Shown here: positions 23,547 through 30,200 of the stretch, piece after piece
Layout of the letters: each line of letters begins with the position of its first letter
Numbering within the stretch: the stretch's first letter is position 1
Assembly (NCBI GenBank): GCA_016297555.1
Contig: JAEDGK010000010.1
Span: forward strand, 1-30,200
Direction: 5' to 3'
DNA from: Clostridiaceae bacterium
GTDB taxonomy: Bacteria; Bacillota; Clostridia; Oscillospirales; Acutalibacteraceae
Length of the DNA: 30,200 nt
The notes under the pieces: model-generated
Databases searched by the model: none
What the model saw: only the letters and a program-made list of their open reading frames with translations
Told to the model about the DNA's origin: nothing
Made by a program: the position numbers and the translations under genes

Positions 23547-24290
23547 CTACCTATGTTTAGCAATTTCATACATTAATATCCCTGCCGCCACCGAGGCGTT
23601 CAGAGAGTTGATTTTTCCTTTCATCGGGAGCGACACGATAAAATCGCATTTTTCGCGCACGAGGCGGCTTATTCCCTTGCCCTCCGAGCCGACCACGAGC
23701 GCGACGCTGCCGGAATAATCCTGCCTGTCCCACCGCTCGCCGTTCATATCCGCGCCGTAAATCCAGAAGCCTTTTTCTTTAAGCTCGTCAATGACCGAGG
23801 GCAGATTTGCCGCGCGCGCAACGGGCACATATTCAACCGCGCCCGCCGAAACCTTGCCCACGGCATAGGTCAGCGCAACTCCGCGCCTTTTCGGAATGAT
23901 AATCCCGTGCGCTCCGCAGGCGTCCGCCGTTCTGATAATCGCGCCGAGATTGTGAGGATCCTCTATCTCATCACAGATTATTACAAAAGGCTGCTCGCCC
24001 TTACTCTTTGCATTTTCAAGAATATCCTCGACCGAGGCGTATTCGTGAACTGCCGCCCAAGCGGCAACGCCCTGATGATTTTCGCCGCCGCAGAGCTTAT
24101 CGAGCTTTCTACGGTCGGTTTCTTTAACGACTATGCCCCTGTCGCGGCACTGACCGATGAGCTTGCCCACAGAGCCGCCTCTTTCTCCCTTTGCAACAAG
24201 CAGGCTGTCGATAGCCCTGCCGCTTTTAAGAGCCTCTGCAACGGCATTGCGACCGATGATAAGACCCTGCCGTTCATTTTGCGCTTCCAT
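23547..24290 (-). CDS. rlmB: 23S rRNA 2'-O-methyltransferase RlmB-like (TrmH family)
   Basis: The protein has 247 residues. An N-terminal L30e-like domain (GRNAVAEALKSGRAIDSLLVAKG) is followed by the SPOUT knot: CDEIEDPHNLGAIIRTADACGAHGIIIPKR, VVGSEGKGIS and SLPMKGKINSLNASVAAGIL. The E. coli enzyme methylates G2251 in the P loop of 23S rRNA; the same role is likely but the site is inferred. AGGAGGAG lies 8 nt before the ATG. The P-type-ATPase-like gene begins immediately after its stop codon (TAG then GTG). Confidence 0.92.
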   Translation of the reverse strand: MEAQNERQGLIIGRNAVAEALKSGRAIDSLLVAKGERGGSVGKLIGQCRDRGIVVKETDRRKLDKLCGGENHQGVAAWAAVHEYASVEDILENAKSKGEQPFVIICDEIEDPHNLGAIIRTADACGAHGIIIPKRRGVALTYAVGKVSAGAVEYVPVARAANLPSVIDELKEKGFWIYGADMNGERWDRQDYSGSVALVVGSEGKGISRLVREKCDFIVSLPMKGKINSLNASVAAGILMYEIAKHR

Positions 24291-24327
24291 TGAGCAAACT
24301 CCTCCTATTTTCGGTTATATTCAGTTT

Positions 24328-24336
24328 ATTATATCA
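24328..24336 (-). promoter_or_regulatory. Extended -10 promoter of rlmB
   Basis: The minus strand has TGATATAAT (24336-24328), a perfect -10 with the TGn extension. No good -35 is visible, which is common with extended -10 sites. The start point would be about 30 nt before the rlmB ATG. Confidence 0.7.
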
Positions 24337-24414
24337 CAAAGCAAGCGAATTGAACAGTATAAATCTGATTTTTACAAAAAAATCTTTTAAAATATTGAAA
24401 AAAGCGGCTAATAA

Positions 24415-24447
24415 ATGACAATTTTTACCAGAAATAGCGGTTAGAAT
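24415..24447 (+). promoter_or_regulatory. Putative spoIIE promoter with 21-bp spacer
   Basis: ATGACA (24415-24420) and TAGAAT (24442-24447) are near-consensus boxes separated by 21 bp instead of 17. The B. subtilis spoIIE promoter, activated by Spo0A with sigma-A, is known for the same 21-bp spacing. TTGTCATT on the opposite strand at the -35 is a partial match to a Spo0A box (TTGTCGAA). Confidence 0.5.
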
Positions 24448-24495
24448 TAAATCAAATGCCGCTGAACGGAAGAAAAAAGAAAGGAAATTGCTGAT

Positions 24496-26790
24496 ATGGA
24501 AAAAGTTTCGGCAGCCGCCGAGCGTGATATTGCGGACAGGCTGTGGGAAAAGGGCTCCGAGATTTTGGCTTGCACGCTTTATTTTATCTCCGGCTTCATT
24601 CTCTCGGGAGCGGGTCTGCTCTCCGTCAGAGCGCCGTTGAGCGTGGGGCTTGCCGCCGCCTGCTCGGGAGCGGAGCTGATTTGCGCCGCCGCGGGCGGAA
24701 TCCTCGGCGGATGCCTGCGCCTTTCGGGCGGCGCGCTGATAAATGCGCTCGTGCCTCTTGCGGGCGTTACGGGAATAATATTTATTCTCGACCGCCTCGG
24801 AATATGCCGAAAACGCCGCATTATTCTTTCCGTGAGCGTGTTTGCGCTCTGCTTTGCCTGCGGCACGGCGGTTATGTTTTCGGAGCTGCCGTCGCTCAAC
24901 GCGTTTATCCTCGTTATCTGTTCAAGCCTTTTCTGCGCTTCGTCGGTCACTTTTTATACGGATACGGTTGACTGCATTAAGAAACGCCGCAGCCCCTATA
25001 TGCTTGATAATCACAGCCTTATCTGCATTGTGGCGAGCCTTTGCTCCCTGCTGCTCGGAGCGTCGGAGCTGAGCATTATGGGCTTTCGCCCCGCAAGATT
25101 TTTCGGCTGTTTTATAATTCTGATTGCCTCCTATCTTTTCAGCCGCTCGGGGGGAAGCGCGGCGGGGATAGCCGTGGGCGGCTGCATTGCCGTTTCGGGA
25201 ACGGGAGTAGCCCTGAGCCTTTGCTACGGAATATGCGGGCTGCTTGCGGGCATTTTTTCAAAATTCGGTCAGTTTGTATGCGCGCTTGTTTTTTCGCTCG
25301 CGGCGGGAATTGCGGCGCTGATTGACGGCTCCTCCGAGGGGATTTCGGTTTTTGCCGAAGCGGCGGCAGCAGCGGTTATTTTTGCGGCGATACCCCGCAC
25401 AAAGCTTGCACACCTGAGAAGCAACATTCTCAACCCCGGCATCAAGCGTATGCAGTCCGAATTCTGCTCGGCGGGTGAACGCCTGCTTGAAGCTTCAAAG
25501 GCAATCGGCTCGGTTTCGGAATGTGTTTCGTCCGTTTCAAAGGGAATTGAAGCTCTTGCGCCCGCCAATGATATGCTGGTATGTATGAGAGTGCGCGAGC
25601 GGGTGTGCTCCGGCTGCCCTCTGCGGGACAAGCTCTGCCCCGAGGACGGCGAATTTGAAGCGGTTATGAAGCTTCTTTCGGGCGGAAAAACCGTTTCGGC
25701 GCAGGATTTTTCGGTTAATTTCAACGCCAAGTGCCCGAGCGTGCCCCGCCTTGCGGAAAGCTTCAACAAGGTTTACGGCAGCAGAAACGCCGTTATTGCG
25801 CTCCAAGCAAATTCAGCCCGTAACCGTGAGCTTGCCTGCGGTCAGTTTGACTGGACGGCAAAGCTGCTGCGCGAGCTTTCGGAGGAAATCGGCACAGGCT
25901 CGCAAATACTTTTTAACAAAGAAAAAAGCGCTCTGCGCGTGCTTTCGGAGCAGGGCTTTGAGGTTGTTTCCGTCAGGTGCGTTCAGCCGCCCTCGGGCGC
26001 TCTGCGCCTTACCTGCGTTGTTGAGGACATTCCGCCGTCAACAAGCCTGTCACGCCTGACTGCCGCGCTTTCGGAGGAGCTGGAAGCTCAGCTTCTGCCG
26101 CCTAAAATCAGAGAAAAAAAGGACGGCAAGGAGCTTCTTTTCCTGCGAAAAGAGCTGTTTAAAATACGCCTCGGAGCGGCTTGTGCAAGCTGCGGAAACC
26201 AAAAGCTGTGCGGAGATTATTTTGAATGCTTCCGCACCGAATCAAAGGCATATATAATTCTCAGCGACGGCATGGGAACGGGCGGCAGGGCGGCTATCGA
26301 TTCAGCAATGACCGTTGAACTGTTTTCGCGCCTGATAAGGGCGGGGCTGAGCCTTGACACCGCGCTGAGCATAACAAATTCCGCGCTTTCGGTTAAAGCG
26401 GAGGATGAATCGCTTTCAACGCTCGATGTTGCCGAAATCGACCTTTTCGACGGCAGCGCGGCAATTTATAAAGCGGGGGCGGCGCCCTCGTTTTACACAG
26501 GCTCGGGCAAGGTCAGAGCGGCGGAGCTTCCGTCAACTCCGCTCGGAATATTAAGCAATGTCAAATTCAGCCGTTACAGCCTTAAACTGCGCGGCGGCGA
26601 CACTCTTGTGATGGTCAGCGACGGAATACTCGGAAGCGGAAGCGGATGGCTCAGAGATGAAATCAAGGCGTTTTCGGGAGGGAACGACGCCAACGAATTT
26701 TCGGAAATGATTCTCGGCTCTGCCCGCCGCCGCTGCGGAGAAAAATTCGACGATATGACCGTCATAACCGCCGTCGCCGAGGAAATATAA
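24496..26790 (+). CDS. spoIIE: Stage II sporulation protein E (SpoIIE phosphatase)
   Basis: The 764 residues compare with about 827 in B. subtilis. Residues 25-300 hold about ten hydrophobic segments that anchor it at the septum. A central cytoplasmic region includes a CSGCPLRDKLC cysteine cluster (371-381). The C-terminal PPM/PP2C phosphatase has SDGMGTG (590-596), STLDV (641-645), VSDGIL (707-712) and DDMTVI (752-757), giving the metal-binding aspartates. SpoIIE dephosphorylates SpoIIAA to release sigma-F in the forespore and takes part in polar division. AAAGGAAA lies about 8 nt before the ATG. It is transcribed alone, divergent from rlmB, with a terminator close behind. Its presence indicates a spore former. 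Confidence 0.96.
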   Translation: MEKVSAAAERDIADRLWEKGSEILACTLYFISGFILSGAGLLSVRAPLSVGLAAACSGAELICAAAGGILGGCLRLSGGALINALVPLAGVTGIIFILDRLGICRKRRIILSVSVFALCFACGTAVMFSELPSLNAFILVICSSLFCASSVTFYTDTVDCIKKRRSPYMLDNHSLICIVASLCSLLLGASELSIMGFRPARFFGCFIILIASYLFSRSGGSAAGIAVGGCIAVSGTGVALSLCYGICGLLAGIFSKFGQFVCALVFSLAAGIAALIDGSSEGISVFAEAAAAAVIFAAIPRTKLAHLRSNILNPGIKRMQSEFCSAGERLLEASKAIGSVSECVSSVSKGIEALAPANDMLVCMRVRERVCSGCPLRDKLCPEDGEFEAVMKLLSGGKTVSAQDFSVNFNAKCPSVPRLAESFNKVYGSRNAVIALQANSARNRELACGQFDWTAKLLRELSEEIGTGSQILFNKEKSALRVLSEQGFEVVSVRCVQPPSGALRLTCVVEDIPPSTSLSRLTAALSEELEAQLLPPKIREKKDGKELLFLRKELFKIRLGAACASCGNQKLCGDYFECFRTESKAYIILSDGMGTGGRAAIDSAMTVELFSRLIRAGLSLDTALSITNSALSVKAEDESLSTLDVAEIDLFDGSAAIYKAGAAPSFYTGSGKVRAAELPSTPLGILSNVKFSRYSLKLRGGDTLVMVSDGILGSGSGWLRDEIKAFSGGNDANEFSEMILGSARRRCGEKFDDMTVITAVAEEI

Positions 26791-26807
26791 GAGGGTAAGA
26801 CGCCAAA

Positions 26808-26863
26808 AAAGAGGTTGTCGCAAATCGGTAAAACGAAGAGCGACAGCCTCTTTCTTCTTTTTC
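26808..26863 (+). terminator. Terminator after spoIIE
   Basis: AAAGAGGTTGTCGC (26808-26821) pairs with GCGACAGCCTCTTT (26840-26853; one G-T pair) around an 18-nt loop, followed by CTTCTTTTTC. It lies between convergent spoIIE and the superoxide dismutase gene. AAAAAA on the 5' side allows it to act in both directions. Confidence 0.85.
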
Positions 26864-26883
26864 GACACTCGCAATTATTCAGA

Positions 26884-27354
26884 TTAATAGAACCCGACAT
26901 TTCGGCGGATTTCGCCGAAAGCCAGCTTTTCGCCCGAATCTCCCGAGGGCTGAGAGGTGAAATCATCTCTCTGCTTATGAATAATTATTGTTTTTCCGAT
27001 AACATCGCACACCTTAAAACGCTCGGTCAGAAACGCCGTCCAGGCGTCGCAGCCCTCAACAAACAGCGGCGGCATATCCCCCGCATGGTCGGGATGCTCT
27101 TTGCCGCCGGGGTTAAAATGTTTGCCCGTTTCGGGGTCGTGAATATGCATTCCGAGAACCCTTCCGCACCCAAATTCCTTGGGAAATCCGCCCACGGAAA
27201 CAACGGCGAAAACCCCCGCGTGCGACTGATAGAGCATCAGCGTGCCGCAAATTTCGGGGTGGTCGGCATAGCCGCATATCTGCGCCACGGCGTTGGGACG
27301 GGAGCGGGAAAGAAAATCGAGAATTCTTCTTGATCGGCTGTGATAAGTAAACAT
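26884..27354 (-). CDS. Cu/Zn superoxide dismutase family protein
   Basis: The protein has 156 residues. All seven family metal ligands can be placed: His70 and His72 (MHIH), bridging His79 (KHFNP), His87, His90 and Asp93 (DHAGD) for zinc, and His126 (IIIHKQRDDF) for copper. The loops between them are shorter than in classical enzymes (7 rather than 15 residues between His72 and His79; 3 rather than 9 between His87 and His90). The electrostatic-guidance Arg in GxRLACG is Lys143, and the disulfide Cys there is Phe146. No signal peptide is visible, so it may be cytoplasmic, unusual for bacterial SodC. AAAGGG lies 8 nt before the ATG. It follows the M14 peptidase gene by 122 bp. Confidence 0.88.
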   Translation of the reverse strand: MFTYHSRSRRILDFLSRSRPNAVAQICGYADHPEICGTLMLYQSHAGVFAVVSVGGFPKEFGCGRVLGMHIHDPETGKHFNPGGKEHPDHAGDMPPLFVEGCDAWTAFLTERFKVCDVIGKTIIIHKQRDDFTSQPSGDSGEKLAFGEIRRNVGFY

Positions 27355-27476
27355 AGCTTACGCCCTTTCGTTGAGATTGGTTTCATAACCGTATATTACA
27401 GTTTATGCCGCGGCGCAAAAATGTGCGGCGATAAATATAATATTTCCCGGGCAAAGCGTATTATTATTGAATTTAT

Positions 27477-28373
27477 TCAAAGTATCGCCGCAAGCGCAAG
27501 CATCGGCAGGGTGCGCTCAATAATTCCGTCAAAATCCGACAGCGGCAGAGGATTTTCGCCCTTGCCGATTTCAACCGTAAAGGCGGGGCGGCAGAAATAA
27601 TCAATAAACCAATCCTTGAATCCGCCGTGGGAGGCAAGCCCGTTATTTTCAACCAACTCATATCCGCTTGCGGCGGCAAAAATGCGGGCAAGAGCCTCGC
27701 TTCTCAGCGGCTTTTTATCGCCGTATTCCCAAAAGATTTCTTCCCCCTGGCTGTGGAGCGCAATCGCCGTGCGCGGTCTGCGCGCCTTGCAGAAAGCCGT
27801 CAGAGCCGCAGTTTCGGGCTCGCTTTCCGCCATATATCCGCCGTATCTGCGCGGTGACGGGCCGAGAATCCCGCTCTCGATTTCCATATTTCTAAGCTCG
27901 TGCCAGCCTGCGTCAAAATTGTGGTTAATGTCAACTCCTCTTGCGTTTGCGCTCCATTTTTCATTTGAAAAAGACGCGGTTTCGGCAACGGTCTGCGCGT
28001 ATCTGCCCGCGCCGTCAACGCCGTTAATCGCTATCTGAACTCCGTCGGGATTAACACAGGGGATAATGATAACCTCGCGGGTTATTCCCGCCGCGCTTAT
28101 TCCCCACAGCGGTGCGCCGCAGGTTTTGGAGCAAAGCAGCAATTCCGCAAAGCGCAGGGCAAGCAGACTTGTCAGCCACTCCTGCCCGTGAAAGGCAGCG
28201 GCAATGAGCAGGGGATTTTCACTTTTGCCTATTGAGAGCGAAAAAATTCCTCTTTGGCATAAAGATTTGCCGATAACGCCGACCCGAAGCATCGGATATG
28301 CTTTTTTTAATGAAAAAATCATTTTTCTTTGATTTTCGGCTGTCATTTCTTTGGGTTTTGTGATATAATCCAT
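27477..28373 (-). CDS. M14-family zinc carboxypeptidase
   Basis: About 298 residues. The zinc ligands His62 and Glu65 (FHGQEW) and His207 (ALHSQGE), and the catalytic Glu268 (FTVEIGKG), are all in place, with VNPDG and GVDINHNFDAGW between them. The pattern is nearest the M14C type (gamma-D-glutamyl-meso-diaminopimelate peptidases such as YqgT), suggesting action on peptidoglycan peptides, but the substrate is inferred. No signal peptide is seen. The start is taken at the ATG at 28373, close behind AGGGGG. The frame is open to 28451, but that extension crosses the promoter region and lacks a ribosome binding site. It is divergent from the Nudix gene. Confidence 0.9.
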   Translation of the reverse strand: MDYITKPKEMTAENQRKMIFSLKKAYPMLRVGVIGKSLCQRGIFSLSIGKSENPLLIAAAFHGQEWLTSLLALRFAELLLCSKTCGAPLWGISAAGITREVIIIPCVNPDGVQIAINGVDGAGRYAQTVAETASFSNEKWSANARGVDINHNFDAGWHELRNMEIESGILGPSPRRYGGYMAESEPETAALTAFCKARRPRTAIALHSQGEEIFWEYGDKKPLRSEALARIFAAASGYELVENNGLASHGGFKDWFIDYFCRPAFTVEIGKGENPLPLSDFDGIIERTLPMLALAAIL

Positions 28374-28404
28374 ATAATTACCCCCTGTTTTAAAAGGATA
28401 CTTT

Positions 28405-28410
28405 AAATTA
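28405..28410 (-). promoter_or_regulatory. Possible -10 box of the M14 peptidase gene
   Basis: TATAAT on the minus strand lies about 32 nt before the chosen ATG in the 79-bp divergent region. The -35 at proper spacing is poor, and the plus-strand Nudix promoter must overlap the same stretch. Confidence 0.35.
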
Positions 28411-28452
28411 TATTCGCATAAAATCGGTCTTAAAACCATCGGAGGAAACAAT

Positions 28453-29013
28453 ATGGAGCTTTTTGAAAAAACCGTCGAAAAAAATTATGTCTATGAGGGA
28501 AAAATCATAAATGTGCGCCGCGACAAGGCGGCTTTGCCCGACGGCAAGCCCTGCACCCGCGAGGTTGTGGAGCACAACGGCGGAGTTTGCATTGCCGCAC
28601 TGACTGATAAAAACGAGCTGATTTTCGTGAGGCAGTTCAGATATCCTTATTCGGAAGTCATTCTGGAGTTGCCCGCAGGCAAGCTCGAAAAGGGAGAAGA
28701 CCCCTTTGAAGCGGGCAAGCGCGAGCTTGAGGAAGAAACGGGAACCGTTGCCGCAAAGTATTACGACCTCGGCAAATTTTATCCCACTCCCGGTTACTGC
28801 GGTGAGATAATCCATCTCTACGCCGCTTCACAGCTCTCCGCCACCCATATGCATCTTGATGACGACGAATACCTTGAGGTTGAAAAAATCCCCGTTGAAA
28901 AGGCGGTTGAAATGGTGCTTGCGGGGGAAATCCCCGACGGCAAAACGCAGGCTCTTGTATTGCGCGTTGCGGAAATGCTCCGCAGGGGCAGCATCGACGG
29001 AGGCAGAGCATGA
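28453..29013 (+). CDS. Nudix hydrolase, ADP-ribose pyrophosphatase type
   Basis: The protein has 186 residues. The Nudix box runs from Gly76 (GKLEKGEDPFEAGKRELEEETG), with REL-EEETG at 90-97 supplying the Mg-binding glutamates. The upstream FRYPYSEVILELPAGK and the overall length match NudF-like ADP-ribose pyrophosphatases, which cleave ADP-ribose to AMP and ribose-5-phosphate. Proline about 15-16 residues after the box, in KFYPTPGYCGE, also fits that subgroup. GGAGGAAACAAT precedes the ATG. Its stop overlaps the maf start (ATGA), so the two are translated together. Confidence 0.93.
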   Translation: MELFEKTVEKNYVYEGKIINVRRDKAALPDGKPCTREVVEHNGGVCIAALTDKNELIFVRQFRYPYSEVILELPAGKLEKGEDPFEAGKRELEEETGTVAAKYYDLGKFYPTPGYCGEIIHLYAASQLSATHMHLDDDEYLEVEKIPVEKAVEMVLAGEIPDGKTQALVLRVAEMLRRGSIDGGRA

Positions 29014-29570
29014 AAAAAATAATTCTCGCCTCGGCGTCTCCCCGCCGCAGGGAGCTGCTTGCAACCGCAGGTATTGATTTTGAAATAAGAACCGCCGAGG
29101 TTGACGAAAGCATACCCGAGGGTACGGAGCCTTTGCGCGCCGCAGAGATGACAGCCGAAAAAAAGGCGCTTGCCGCCTCACGCGCCGACGCTTCTGAAAT
29201 CGTTATCGGCGCCGATACAATCGTTGTTGCAAAAGGCAGAATCCTCGGCAAGCCCCGCGATAAGGCGGATGCCGCGGCGATGCTCGCCATGCTTTCGGGC
29301 GCAGAGCATGAAGTTATAACGGGCGTTTGCCTGATATGCGGCGATAAAAAGAGCGTGTTCGCGCAGGTCAGCAGGGTAAAATTCTATGACCTGACCGCCG
29401 AAGAAATCGAAAAATATGTTGAAACAGGCGAGCCTATGGATAAAGCGGGAGCTTACGGAATACAGGGGCGCGGCTGCACCCTTGTTGAAAAAATCGAGGG
29501 CGATTATTTCAATATCGTCGGCTTACCCGTGGCAAGAGTTTGCCGTGAAATCGAAAAAATGAGCAGATAA
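29010..29570 (+). CDS. maf: Maf-family nucleotide pyrophosphatase
   Basis: The protein has 186 residues. The N-terminal ILASASPRRRELL and the core GADTIV (catalytic Asp near 70), followed by GKPRDKADAAAMLAMLSGAEHEVITGV and DKAGAYGIQG, are the Maf signature. Maf proteins hydrolyse dTTP/UTP and modified nucleotides and can delay septum formation when overproduced. ATGA overlap with the Nudix gene makes a pair of nucleotide-cleaning enzymes. No strong terminator follows. Confidence 0.97.
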   Translation: MKKIILASASPRRRELLATAGIDFEIRTAEVDESIPEGTEPLRAAEMTAEKKALAASRADASEIVIGADTIVVAKGRILGKPRDKADAAAMLAMLSGAEHEVITGVCLICGDKKSVFAQVSRVKFYDLTAEEIEKYVETGEPMDKAGAYGIQGRGCTLVEKIEGDYFNIVGLPVARVCREIEKMSR

Positions 29571-29699
29571 ATTCGGGCTTGCGACGGATTGTTAATTACG
29601 CCGAGAAAAATAAAGTGAAAGCACACAGACCAATACGGAAAACAGGCTTTATATTTCACTTGTTCTTTGCTTTTTGCAACATATCCAATGTAAATCTGC

Positions 29700-29757
29700 A
29701 AAAAAATCAAAAAATTTTAAAAAAACTATTGACAAACCGCGCCCAAAGGTATATAAT
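29700..29757 (+). promoter_or_regulatory. Strong promoter with UP-like A/T tract for 5S rRNA
   Basis: TTGACA (29729-29734), a 17-bp spacer and TATAAT (29752-29757) are a perfect sigma-A consensus. Upstream, 29700-29726 is almost pure A/T with A runs, as in rRNA UP elements. The start would be near 29764, giving about 29 nt of precursor before the 5S. Confidence 0.93.
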
Positions 29758-29792
29758 CATCAAGCATTCAAGAAACGCCGTTGCGTTTTTTA

Positions 29793-29910
<118 letters not shown>

Positions 29911-29919
29911 TTTTTATTT

Positions 29920-29947
29920 AGCTGCCCAATAGGGCGGCTATTTTTTT
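29920..29947 (+). terminator. Terminator of the 5S rRNA gene
   Basis: AGCTGCCC pairs with GGGCGGCT (one G-T pair) around AATA, followed by ATTTTTTT. It starts about 10 nt after the 5S 3' end. Confidence 0.93.
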
Positions 29948-30056
29948 GCCTAAACGCTTTTTACGGTTTTGGCTCAATGTCAAAGAGAAAAAGCTGAATA
30001 TGCGAGAGATATTGTATTTCAGACATATGATTGCCGTTAAAAAAACTATATTTTTA

Positions 30057-30085
30057 TTGACTTTATGCCTGAAATGTCATAAAAT
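30057..30085 (+). promoter_or_regulatory. Promoter of the tRNA-Pro gene
   Basis: TTGACT (30057-30062), a 17-bp spacer and TAAAAT (30080-30085), each 5/6 to consensus. The start is predicted near 30092, at the foot of a GCGGCTC/GAGCCGC hairpin (30092-30109) that would form the 5' end of the precursor. Confidence 0.8.
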
Positions 30086-30119
30086 ATAAAAGCGGCTCCG
30101 CAGAGCCGCCGCAATATTT

Positions 30120-30197
30120 CGGGATGTAGCGAAGTTTGGCTATCGCACCTGCTTTGGGAGCAGGGGATCGGGGGTTCAAATCCCTTCATCCCGACCA
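30120..30197 (+). tRNA. tRNA-Pro (anticodon TGG)
   Basis: The acceptor stem CGGGATG pairs with CATCCCG. The D stem is GCGA/TCGC, the anticodon stem CCTGC/GCAGG encloses TTTGGGA with anticodon TGG at 30155-30157, and the T arm has GGTTCAAAT. The discriminator A is followed by an encoded CCA. It reads proline CCN codons, chiefly CCA. It ends 3 bases before the window edge, so further tRNAs may follow. Confidence 0.96.
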
Positions 30198-30200
30198 AAA

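Noticed and set aside
27360..27420. TTGCGC-17-TATACG as a promoter for the superoxide dismutase gene
   Set aside because: Both boxes match consensus poorly; read-through from the M14 gene is equally possible.
29613..29661. Inverted pair AAGTGAAA/TTTCACTT after maf as a terminator
   Set aside because: The 8-bp AT-rich stem has a 33-nt loop and no adjacent clean T run.

Overview
The window looks like chromosomal DNA from an anaerobic, spore-forming member of the Clostridia, most likely in or near the Ruminococcaceae/Oscillospiraceae. The grounds are a spoIIE gene, an rnc-radical SAM-smc block, Firmicutes-type infC-rpmI-rplT and thiT genes with leader regulation, strong Shine-Dalgarno sequences, and families of short palindromic intergenic repeats. 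Most of it is housekeeping core. I see no phage, transposase, CRISPR or conjugation genes. Taxonomy is inferred from gene content only.

Layout. 1-2.4 kb (minus): a radical SAM/SPASM-like enzyme, then a TPP riboswitch and the thiamine ECF transporter subunit thiT. 2.4-5.3 kb: two blocks of repeat mosaic flank a plus-strand gene that fuses a VTT/DedA-type membrane domain to a nucleoside-hydrolase domain. 5.3-8.1 kb (minus): a class III aminotransferase and a two-domain class II aldolase, behind one promoter. 8.1-19.1 kb (minus): a long gene train in the transcription order rRNA methyltransferase, dprA, topA, trmFO, an ACP-like gene, rnc, a radical SAM gene and smc. Several members overlap by ATGA or a few bases. 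19.2-20.6 kb (minus): infC-rpmI-rplT behind an L20-type attenuator leader. 20.7-24.3 kb (minus): rlmB and a 950-residue degenerate P-type ATPase. 24.5-26.8 kb (plus): spoIIE. 26.9-28.4 kb (minus): a Cu/Zn superoxide dismutase and an M14 carboxypeptidase. 28.4-29.6 kb (plus): a Nudix hydrolase and maf. 29.7-30.2 kb (plus): a solitary 5S rRNA and tRNA-Pro(TGG), each with its own promoter.

How they work together. The core train covers DNA topology and segregation (topA, smc), DNA uptake and recombination (dprA), and RNA maturation (rnc, trmFO, two SPOUT methyltransferases). The infC block and the 5S/tRNA genes serve translation. The Nudix and Maf enzymes form a nucleotide-housekeeping pair. ThiT is controlled by TPP through a terminator.

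The most interesting items are several proteins that keep a family fold but have lost its catalytic residues: a P-type ATPase without DKTGT, TGD or GDGxND; an ACP without its phosphopantetheine serine; and a tandem aldolase whose second half has lost its metal ligands. Others are the membrane/nucleoside-hydrolase fusion, a MITE-like 0.6-kb repeat element with 29-bp perfect inverted repeats, a promoter built across the stop codon upstream of the TPP riboswitch, a probable ATC start for infC, and a spoIIE promoter with a 21-bp spacer.
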